Assembly: GCF_002911665.1 (NCBI RefSeq)
Contig: NZ_MTBP01000004.1
Coordinates: forward strand, 186,001 to 250,000
Reading direction: 5' to 3'
DNA: 64,000 nt
DNA from: Actinomadura rubteroloni
Lineage (GTDB): Bacteria; Actinomycetota; Actinomycetes; Streptosporangiales; Streptosporangiaceae
Shown: positions 57,818 through 64,000 of the stretch, one piece after another
How positions within the stretch are numbered: position 1 is the stretch's first letter
Layout of the letters: each line of letters opens with the position of its first letter
Position numbers and translations under genes: made by a program
The notes under the pieces: generated by a model
Told to the model about the DNA's origin: nothing
Databases searched by the model: none
What the model saw: the letters and a program-made list of their open reading frames with translations, nothing else

Positions 57818-57965
57818 TGTCGTTGTTCGCCGCGATGCGCAGCAGCTCGTTGATCTCTTCCTGCCGGATGTCGGCCAGATAGGTGTCGCCGTCGGCGCGG
57901 GCGGTGCGCAGGGACGCGTAGGCGTCGTCGAGGCGCTGCTGGATGGTGCGGGTCAACTCGCCCAT
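57801..57965 (-). CDS. Small conserved-looking soluble protein (54 aa)
   Basis: A short gene, below the size usually called. ATG 57965 has GGAGGAGG a few bases upstream. The sequence starts MGELTRTIQQRLDDAYASLR, continues TARADGDTYLADIRQEEINE and ends LLRIAANNDISLPD, an all-helical, acidic small protein that resembles short actinobacterial proteins I recall from near response-regulator genes. Its function is unknown. The 3' end overlaps the DUF3089 gene by 17 bp on the opposite strand. Confidence 0.75.
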   Translation of the reverse strand: MGELTRTIQQRLDDAYASLRTARADGDTYLADIRQEEINELLRIAANNDISLPD

Positions 57966-58076
57966 GGGCCTCCTCCCGGAATCAGGCTTTCGGTACCCAG
58001 ATCTTTCCTTAAGCTAAACCTGTTCTAATGAGGATTTTGCCCTGTCGCCCGGCAACACGATAAGAACCGCAGGTGA

Positions 58077-58098
58077 ACGTCTTACGGACGTCTTACGG
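58077..58098. promoter_or_regulatory. Tandem 11-bp direct repeat upstream of the response regulator
   Basis: ACGTCTTACGG occurs twice back to back (58077-58087 and 58088-58098), 51 bp before the response regulator start. Contiguous 10-11-bp direct repeats are the classic binding site of OmpR-family regulators, suggesting autoregulation of this two-component operon. Confidence 0.7.
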
Positions 58099-58148
58099 GC
58101 CGCGTGGGATACCTGGGAGGACGGGTCCGCGAGGAGGGGGAACGGGAC

Positions 58149-58802
58149 GTGCGTGTTCTGGTCGTCGAGGACGAGCGGGTGCTCGCCGACGCCATCGCCA
58201 CCGGCCTGCGCCGCGACGCGCTGGCGGTGGACGTGGCCTATGACGGCGCGGGCGCGCTGGAACGGGCCTCGGTCAACGCCTATGACGTGATCGTGCTGGA
58301 CCGCGACCTGCCGAAGGTCCACGGCGACGAGGTGTGCCGCAGGCTGGTGGACGAGCGGTACCCGGCCCGGATCATCATGCTGACGGCGGCGGGCGAGCTG
58401 GACGACCGCGTCGAGGGCCTGACCCTCGGCGCCGACGACTACCTGGCCAAGCCGTTCGCGTTCAAGGAGCTGATCGCGCGCGTCCGGGCGCTCGGCCGGC
58501 GCGCGGCGGCGCCCCGGCCGCCGGTGCTGGAGCGCGCCGGGGTCCGGCTGGACCCGGCGCGGCGTGAGGTGTGGCGCGAGAGCCGTCCGGTGGACCTGAC
58601 CCGCAAGGAGTTCGCGGTGCTGGAGGTGCTGCTCGGCGCGGACGGCGCGGTGGTCAGCTCCGAGCACCTGCTGGAGAAGGCGTGGGACGAGCACATCGAC
58701 CCGTTCACGAACGTGGTCCGCGTGACGATGATGACGCTGCGCAAGAAGCTCGGGGAGCCCGCCGTGATCGAGACGGTGCCGGGAGTGGGGTACCGGCTGT
58801 GA
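58149..58802 (+). CDS. OmpR-family response regulator
   Basis: A 217-residue regulator. Receiver: VRVLVVEDERVLADAI, phosphoacceptor Asp51 in VIVLDRDLPKVHG, Thr-Ala (IMLTAAGE) and KPF (YLAKPFAFKEL). Winged-helix output: VDLTRKEFAVLEVLLG and NVVRVTMMTLRKKLG with the final VPGVGYRL. GTG 58149 has GGAGGGGG upstream. The kinase gene follows with a 4-bp overlap (GTGA). Signal and targets are not identifiable by sequence. Confidence 0.94.
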   Translation: MRVLVVEDERVLADAIATGLRRDALAVDVAYDGAGALERASVNAYDVIVLDRDLPKVHGDEVCRRLVDERYPARIIMLTAAGELDDRVEGLTLGADDYLAKPFAFKELIARVRALGRRAAAPRPPVLERAGVRLDPARREVWRESRPVDLTRKEFAVLEVLLGADGAVVSSEHLLEKAWDEHIDPFTNVVRVTMMTLRKKLGEPAVIETVPGVGYRL

Positions 58803-60016
58803 CGCAGGAGACCGAGCCCGAGCAGAAGGAGTGGCGCGGGCCGGGGCCGCAGCAGTTCCCGCGCCCCGCGCAGAGCGGCCGGAGCCTGCGGACGGGCGGG
58901 ATGCGCGGCCCGTTCGGGCGGGTGAGCGTCCGGCTGCGGCTGACGGCCCTGTACGGGCTGCTGTTCCTGCTCGCGGGCGCGCTGCTGCTGTTCGTGATGT
59001 CGGTGCTGGTCGCGAACATCCTCGGCAACATCAAGGTGATCGGGTTCGGGATCACCGACGAGGAGGCGGCCGAGCTCCAGCGCCGGTTCGTCGAGGAGAC
59101 GATGCGGCAGCTCGTCGCGCGGTCGCTGGTGGCGTTCGCGGGCGTGGCGGTGCTGGCGGTCGTCCTCGGCTACTTCGTCGCGGACCGGGCGCTCAGCCCG
59201 CTCCAGCGCGTGACGGCGACGGCGCGGCGGCTGTCGGAGAGCACCCTGCACGAGCGCATCGCGCTCCAGGGCCCGGCCGACGAGATCAAGGAGCTGGCCG
59301 ACACGTTCGACGCGATGCTGGAGCGTCTCGGGCAGGCGTTCGACTCCCAGCGCCGCTTCGTCGCGAACGCGTCGCACGAGCTGCGGACGCCGCTGGCGAT
59401 CAACCGGACGCTGCTGGAGGTGGCGCTCGGCGACGAGGAGGTCTCCGACGACCTGCGCGCCGTCGGGCGGACGCTGCTGGCCACCAACGCCCGGCACGAG
59501 CGGCTGATCGAGGGCCTGCTGCTGCTGGCGCGCAGCGAGCGGGAGCTGACGACCCGCACCCCGGTCGACCTCGCGGACGTCGCCCGGACCGTCCTGGAGA
59601 ACGCCGGGCGCCGCGACCACGACAACGACGTCGCCCTGCACCCGGAGCTGACGGCGGGCACCGCGCTCGGCGACCCGGTCCTGCTGGAGCACCTGGTGTC
59701 GAACCTGGTGGACAACGGGATCAAGCACAACGACGACGGCGGCGAGGTCTGGGTCCGGACGGGCGTCCTGGACGGCTTCGCGACCGTCCAGGTGGAGAAC
59801 ACCGGCCCGAACGTCCCGGCGTACGAGGTCGAGCGGCTGTTCGAGCCGTTCCGGCGGCTGAACTCCGACCGGGTGGAGTCGGCGAAGGGCGCGGGGCTCG
59901 GGCTGTCGATCGTCCGGTCGGTGGTGCTGGCGCACCGGGGGACGCTCTACGCGACGTCCCGGACGGGCGGCGGGCTCATCCTCACGATCCGGCTGCCGCT
60001 CGCGCCGCCTACTTGA
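58799..60016 (+). CDS. Sensor histidine kinase
   Basis: A 405-residue membrane kinase. Two membrane helices (about 48-76 and 106-128) flank a short periplasmic loop of around 30 residues; a HAMP region follows. The H box is ANASHELRTPLAINR with phospho-His193; the N box is NLVDNGIKHN; the G box is GAGLGLSIVRSV. The short sensor loop suggests sensing within the membrane or by a partner protein. It overlaps the response regulator gene at its start; its 3' end overlaps the convergent receptor-kinase gene by 8 bp. Confidence 0.94.
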   Translation: MTQETEPEQKEWRGPGPQQFPRPAQSGRSLRTGGMRGPFGRVSVRLRLTALYGLLFLLAGALLLFVMSVLVANILGNIKVIGFGITDEEAAELQRRFVEETMRQLVARSLVAFAGVAVLAVVLGYFVADRALSPLQRVTATARRLSESTLHERIALQGPADEIKELADTFDAMLERLGQAFDSQRRFVANASHELRTPLAINRTLLEVALGDEEVSDDLRAVGRTLLATNARHERLIEGLLLLARSERELTTRTPVDLADVARTVLENAGRRDHDNDVALHPELTAGTALGDPVLLEHLVSNLVDNGIKHNDDGGEVWVRTGVLDGFATVQVENTGPNVPAYEVERLFEPFRRLNSDRVESAKGAGLGLSIVRSVVLAHRGTLYATSRTGGGLILTIRLPLAPPT

Positions 60017-62765
60017 GCGCGGCGGTGGCCAGCGTCGGGTCGCCGTCCAGGTCGAGGCGCAGCCCGGTGTACTGCGGGTCGTAGGCGGCGCCGACGCCGA
60101 TGTCCACCAGCGGGACGATCGCCAGGGCGTCCGCCGCGATCTTCTCGGCCTGCCGGGCGAGGTCGAGCCGCCGGGACGCGTCCGGGGTGCGGGCGACCTC
60201 GGCGAGCAGGGTGTCGAACGGTCCGTCGCGCCAGCGCCCGAAGTTGCCGAGGCCGTCGTCGCCGTAGACGGCCGGGTCGCCGAGCAGCGGGCCGAGCAGG
60301 AGTTCGGCGGTCGGGACGTCGGCCGTCCACGCGTACAGGACGAGCCCGGACGCGTCGCCCGCCGACACCGCCTTGGCCAGCGCCGGGTACCGGTCGTAGG
60401 ACTTGATCTCGACGTTCCAGCCGAGCACCTGCCGGAGCTGGCTCTGCACGACCTCGGCCAGGTTGCGCTGCGACGGGAAGTTCATCGTGTAGAGCCGGAC
60501 CGTCGATCCGCTCGGCAGCTTGGCGTCCGTCGCGAGCTGGACGGCCTTGGCGACGTCCTGCCGCGCGCACGACGGGCACACGCCCGGGTTGCCGTAGCCG
60601 GGCGTCGCGGCCGGGACGATGCCCGTCGCGGCGGCGTAGCCGGGGCCGGCCGCCGCGACGGCCTGCCGCCGGTCCAGCGCGTACGACACCGCCAGCCGCG
60701 CGTTGCGGTCGGCCATCGGGCCGCGCGCGGTCAGGGGGAGCAGGAACCGCGAGCCGGGGATCGTCCTGGTGAGCCGCGTGCCCGTCGTTCCCTGCGCGGA
60801 CGAACTGAGCGGGGAGAAACCGAGCGTCCCCGAAGCCAGGCCGGACATCCCGGCCCTGGTCGCGTCCTCGCTCAGTTTCAGCGTGACCTTGTCCAGCGGA
60901 GTCGAACCGAACGCCCACGCCTTGTTGCGGACGAGCGTGATCGCGCTGGACGACGTCCCGGCGAGCTTGAACGGCCCGTTCCCGACCGGGTTCACGCGGT
61001 AGGACGTGTCGTTGTAGCGTCCCGCGTTCTTCGGCGCCGGCACGAACGGGAGGCCCGCGACGCGGAGCGGGAAGTCGCACTCGGGGGACTGCAGGTCCAC
61101 CTGGAGGGTCGATCCGTCGGCCGTCACGCCGGTCAGGGTGTCGGCCTTGCCCGTCGAGACCTCGTCGTAGCCCTTGATGCCGCGCATGACGAACGAGGCG
61201 CCGCCGTTGGGGTTCTGCGCGGTGCGGGACCAGCCCCGGGCGAACGCGGCGGCGTCGACCGGCTCACCGTCGCTGAACGTCGTCCCGGACCGGACGGCGA
61301 TCGTCCAGTGCGTGCAGTCGCCGTTCGGCGTCAGGGACGTCGCCATGCGGTTCAGCAGCTTGCCGTCCGGCGCGATCTCGGTGAGGCCGGTGAAGAGGGA
61401 CTTGGTGATCGTCCGCTCGGTGGGGCCGCCGAGGTCGGCGGCCGGGTCGATCGCCCCGACGGACGACTCCAGGGCGGACGCGGAGACCGTGAGCGTCCCG
61501 CCGACGCTCCCCGCGCCGGTCGACGCGCTGATGCCCGGCCCGCCGCCGTGCGGGAGCAGCAGCACCGCCGCCACGGCCACCGCGACGACCGCCGCGCCGC
61601 CCCCGCCGGCCAGCACCGCGATGCCCCTGCGCCGTCCCGGCCGCGCAGGTTGCCCGGCCGGGACGGTCGCCCACGGCTGCGGTGCCCCCGGCCCGCCCCA
61701 CGGCGGCAACGGCGGCGCCGCCACCGCCCCCGGCCGGCCCTGCGCGCCCCCGTGCGCCCCTGCCGCGCCGTGGGCCTGCGCCCCCGCGCTGTGCGTCGTG
61801 GCCGCGTCGTGCGCCGTGCCTGCGCCGTGCGGCGCGGGCGTGGCCGCGTCGTGGGACGTGTGCGTGCCCGCGCCGGTGTAGGTGGACGCGGCGGCGGCGC
61901 CCTGGCCGAGGACGTCGGCGGGCCGTCCGCCCGGCGCGGGCGCGCCGCCCGCCAGCGACAGCAGCCGCAGCAGCACGTCGCGGGACGCCGGGCGCCGCGC
62001 CGGGTCCTTGGCCAGGCAGTCGGCCACCACGTCGCGCAGCGGGCCCGTCATCAGCCCGAGGTCGGGCGGCAGGTTGAGGATGCGGTGCATGACGGCCGGG
62101 ATCGAGTCCTGGCCGAACGCGGGCCGTCCCGACGCCGCGTAGACCATCGTCGCGCCCCAGGCGAACACGTCCGCCGCCGGCCCGACCGCCGCGCCGGAGA
62201 TCTGCTCGGGCGCCATGTACGCGGGCGTCCCGACGGCCGTGCTGGACAGCGTGCCGGTCGCGTCCAGCGCCCGCGCGATCCCGAAGTCGATCACGCGCGG
62301 GCCGTCGTGGGCGAGCAGGATGTTGCCCGGCTTGAAGTCCCGGTGGACGATCCCCGCCTCGTGGATCGCGGTGAGCGCCGTCATCGTCCCGATCGCCAGC
62401 CGGTCCAGCTCCGGGCCCGACCGGGGGCCGCGCATCCGCAGCACCTCCAGCAGCGACGGCCCGTCGATGAACTCGCTGACGATGTAGGGCCGGTCGCCGT
62501 CCACGTCGGCGTCCACGATCCGCGCGGTGCAGAACGGCGCGACCCGCCGCGCGACCGCGACCTCGGCGGCGAACCGCGACCGCGCCCGCGCGTCCCCGCT
62601 GAACCGGGCGTGCAGCAGCTTCACCGCGACGCGCTCGTCCGGCGGCCCGTCGGCCGCGGCGGCGAGGAACACCGACCCCTGGCCGCCCTCGCCGAGCAGG
62701 CCGGTCAGCCGGTACCGGCCGAGCCGTTCGGGGTCGCCGGGACGCAGGGACGACGTGGCGGGCAC
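60009..62765 (-). CDS. Ser/Thr protein kinase fused to an ABC family-5 substrate-binding receptor
   Basis: A 918-residue fusion starting at GTG 62765 with GGAGG upstream. Residues 15-270 are a Hanks kinase: Gly loop LLGEGGQGSVF, Lys49 (VAVKLL), catalytic Asp143 in HRDFKPGNIL and Asp160 in VIDFGIA. A low-complexity linker containing a His-rich patch (about 300-341) leads to one membrane helix (381-404). Residues about 425-918 are an extracytoplasmic solute-binding protein of family 5 (peptide/nickel type), for example PNGDCTHWTIAVRSGTTFSDGEPVDA. It probably senses an external peptide-like ligand and phosphorylates cytoplasmic targets. No transporter permease is adjacent. Confidence 0.9.
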   Translation of the reverse strand: MPATSSLRPGDPERLGRYRLTGLLGEGGQGSVFLAAAADGPPDERVAVKLLHARFSGDARARSRFAAEVAVARRVAPFCTARIVDADVDGDRPYIVSEFIDGPSLLEVLRMRGPRSGPELDRLAIGTMTALTAIHEAGIVHRDFKPGNILLAHDGPRVIDFGIARALDATGTLSSTAVGTPAYMAPEQISGAAVGPAADVFAWGATMVYAASGRPAFGQDSIPAVMHRILNLPPDLGLMTGPLRDVVADCLAKDPARRPASRDVLLRLLSLAGGAPAPGGRPADVLGQGAAAASTYTGAGTHTSHDAATPAPHGAGTAHDAATTHSAGAQAHGAAGAHGGAQGRPGAVAAPPLPPWGGPGAPQPWATVPAGQPARPGRRRGIAVLAGGGGAAVVAVAVAAVLLLPHGGGPGISASTGAGSVGGTLTVSASALESSVGAIDPAADLGGPTERTITKSLFTGLTEIAPDGKLLNRMATSLTPNGDCTHWTIAVRSGTTFSDGEPVDAAAFARGWSRTAQNPNGGASFVMRGIKGYDEVSTGKADTLTGVTADGSTLQVDLQSPECDFPLRVAGLPFVPAPKNAGRYNDTSYRVNPVGNGPFKLAGTSSSAITLVRNKAWAFGSTPLDKVTLKLSEDATRAGMSGLASGTLGFSPLSSSAQGTTGTRLTRTIPGSRFLLPLTARGPMADRNARLAVSYALDRRQAVAAAGPGYAAATGIVPAATPGYGNPGVCPSCARQDVAKAVQLATDAKLPSGSTVRLYTMNFPSQRNLAEVVQSQLRQVLGWNVEIKSYDRYPALAKAVSAGDASGLVLYAWTADVPTAELLLGPLLGDPAVYGDDGLGNFGRWRDGPFDTLLAEVARTPDASRRLDLARQAEKIAADALAIVPLVDIGVGAAYDPQYTGLRLDLDGDPTLATAALK

Positions 62766-62817
62766 GGCGGAACACCTCCGGACGGGAGGACGGCGGACGG
62801 GGACGGAGGGAGACGCG

Positions 62818-64000
62818 CTACTGCTTGGTCACCGTCCCGTACGCGAGCGCGGTGCCCGCCGTCGGCGTGCTCTGCCGCCACTCCCACCGCATGGTGGTCG
62901 AGGACGACGGCAGGAAGCTCACGTACCCGTCCGCGCACTGCGACTTGTCCGACAGCAGCGACTCCTCGCGGTACACGTAGCGCACGCTGCTGGTGTTCTC
63001 CGGCATCAGCGTCAGCTTGGTGTAGCAGGTGCTGTGCCCGTCGGTGTAGCGGTAGGTCGCCGTGCCGGACTTGCCGAGCAGGTAGAACGCCGGCGTGAAC
63101 GACTCGCCGCCGGACGAGGTGTTCGGCTGGTAGCCCGTGCCCTTGTACGTCCCGATGAGCCCGCCGCCGAGCGCCGAACTGAACGTCGGGGTCGGCGAGT
63201 AGTCGATGATCGGGTCGTCGTCCCCGCCGCTGTTGGCCACGACGACGACCACCACGACGGCGATGAGGGCGAGCAGGGCGAGCACGCCGCACCCGATCCC
63301 GATGAACACCCCCGGGTTCGTCCCGGACGACTTGGGCGGCGGCGGGCCGTACGGACCCGGCACGTTCATCGGCATCGGCCCCGGCGTCCCGGGCGCCCGC
63401 ATCGGCGGCGGCGTCCCCGGACCCGGCGGCGGGCCGCCCTGGTACATCGGCATGGGCGGCGGCGTCAGCGGCTGCGGCGGCGGCGTGTGCGGCCCCGCCT
63501 GGCCCATCCCCGGCTGCCCCATCCCCGGCTGCCCGTACCCGGCCTGGTTCAGCGGCATCGGCGGCGGCGTGATCGCCTGCTGCGGCGGCTGCCGGGGCGC
63601 ACGCTGTGCGGGCGGGGCGGGCGGCGCCGGAAGCTGGGACGCGATCCGGGTGCCCTGGTTCATCAGCGCCTCGGCGTCCGCGCCCTGCCCGGCGGGCGCG
63701 GCCCCCGCGCCGTCCAGCAGGAACAGCAGGAGCTGCGCGGCGGGCGGGCGGAGCCCGGCGTCCTTGGACAGGCAGCGGCCGATGAGGTCGCGCAGATGGC
63801 CCGCCGGCAGCGCCGACAGGTCCGGCTCGTCGTTGAGGATCTTGTTGATGATGACCGGCAGCGTCTCGGCCTCGAACGGCGACTGCCCGGTCGCGGCGAA
63901 CACCATCGTCGCGCCCCACGCGAAGATGTCCACGGCAGGGGTCAGCGGCGCGCCGGTGAGCTGCTCGGGGGCGAGGTAGCCGGGCGTCCCGACGACCATG
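62818..64000 (-). CDS. Second Ser/Thr protein kinase with extracellular domain (N-terminus outside window)
   Basis: The frame is open at the right edge; about 393 residues are visible and the stop is TAG 62818-62820. It begins inside the kinase domain at VVGTPGYLAPEQLTGAPLTPAVDIFAWGATMVFAATG (the APE and DxFAWG region), so the catalytic loop lies beyond the window. A long Pro/Gly/Met-rich linker follows, then a membrane helix (FIGIGCGVLALLALIAVVVVVVVA) and a Tyr/Ser/Thr-rich extracellular domain of about 130 residues with a likely disulfide (TCYTKL and QCADGY). That domain differs from the receptor of the neighbouring kinase. Its ligand is unknown. Confidence 0.85.
   Translation of the reverse strand, partial: MVVGTPGYLAPEQLTGAPLTPAVDIFAWGATMVFAATGQSPFEAETLPVIINKILNDEPDLSALPAGHLRDLIGRCLSKDAGLRPPAAQLLLFLLDGAGAAPAGQGADAEALMNQGTRIASQLPAPPAPPAQRAPRQPPQQAITPPPMPLNQAGYGQPGMGQPGMGQAGPHTPPPQPLTPPPMPMYQGGPPPGPGTPPPMRAPGTPGPMPMNVPGPYGPPPPKSSGTNPGVFIGIGCGVLALLALIAVVVVVVVANSGGDDDPIIDYSPTPTFSSALGGGLIGTYKGTGYQPNTSSGGESFTPAFYLLGKSGTATYRYTDGHSTCYTKLTLMPENTSSVRYVYREESLLSDKSQCADGYVSFLPSSSTTMRWEWRQSTPTAGTALAYGTVTKQ

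Noticed and set aside
1..64000. CRISPR arrays, insertion sequences, prophage genes and tRNA genes
   Set aside because: I looked for repeat-spacer arrays, transposase motifs, integrase genes and cloverleaf sequences and recognised none.

Overview
The window is chromosomal DNA from a high-GC actinomycete. Almost every gene shows strong GC bias at third codon positions, GTG/TTG starts and 4-bp ATGA/GTGA stop-start overlaps. The content (SepH, a SARP, an AfsR-like regulator, membrane Ser/Thr kinases, Rex-controlled NDH-2, and the block Nif3-like / Zn-ribbon / RNase H-phosphatase / rnpB) fits a filamentous genus such as Actinomadura or a relative; the genus is an inference.

Layout. 1-2871: the right-hand end of one polyketide-type locus, with a PKS ketoreductase tail that has lost catalytic residues, an ACP, a glycosyltransferase and a galactokinase-like protein whose kinase motifs have decayed. 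2881-8225: housekeeping genes (two small unknown proteins, Nif3-like protein, Zn-ribbon coiled-coil protein, RNase H/phosphatase, the RNase P RNA gene rnpB, two membrane proteins). 8212-34793: a type II polyketide gene cluster. 34794-35920: an AT-richer stretch of about 1.1 kb with no convincing gene, probably the cluster edge. 35921-64000: mostly core genes (beta-carbonic anhydrase, NDH-2 behind a Rex operator, an AfsR-like regulator next to a DrrAB-like ABC exporter, bPH2 proteins, SepH, lactone oxidase, lysozyme-like transglycosylase, ferrochelatase, inositol phosphatase, TetR regulator, DUF3089 hydrolase, a two-component system and two Ser/Thr kinases, the first fused to a peptide-binding receptor).

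How the cluster works together. Nineteen genes run leftward from 26985 to 8212 with gaps of 100 bp or less, many overlapping. They encode the minimal PKS (KS-alpha, chain-length factor, ACP), a priming set (KAS III, a KAS III-like acyltransferase and a three-subunit acyl-CoA carboxylase), cyclases (a fused barrel plus TcmN-like aromatase protein and a PF04199 cyclase), oxidative tailoring enzymes (FAD monooxygenase, ActVA-ORF5-like flavin monooxygenase, nitroreductase-like protein), rmlA/B/D and a glycosyltransferase. Divergent or flanking genes add a berberine-bridge-type oxidase, a SgcJ-like protein, an MDR oxidoreductase, rmlC, a SARP and a large LuxR (LAL) regulator. The rml genes together make a full dTDP-L-rhamnose set. 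No C-9 ketoreductase is visible, and the chain-length factor carries residues matching the octaketide gate of the actinorhodin enzyme. My inference is a rhamnosylated anthraquinone-type aromatic polyketide primed by a non-acetate acyl unit.

Regulatory signals readable in the DNA: a perfect 17-bp inverted repeat in the divergent promoter region at 26986-27140; GGGGTCG repeats upstream of the SARP gene; a Rex operator at 39936-39957; a tandem 11-bp direct repeat in front of the response regulator; and several strong hairpin terminators at convergent gene ends.
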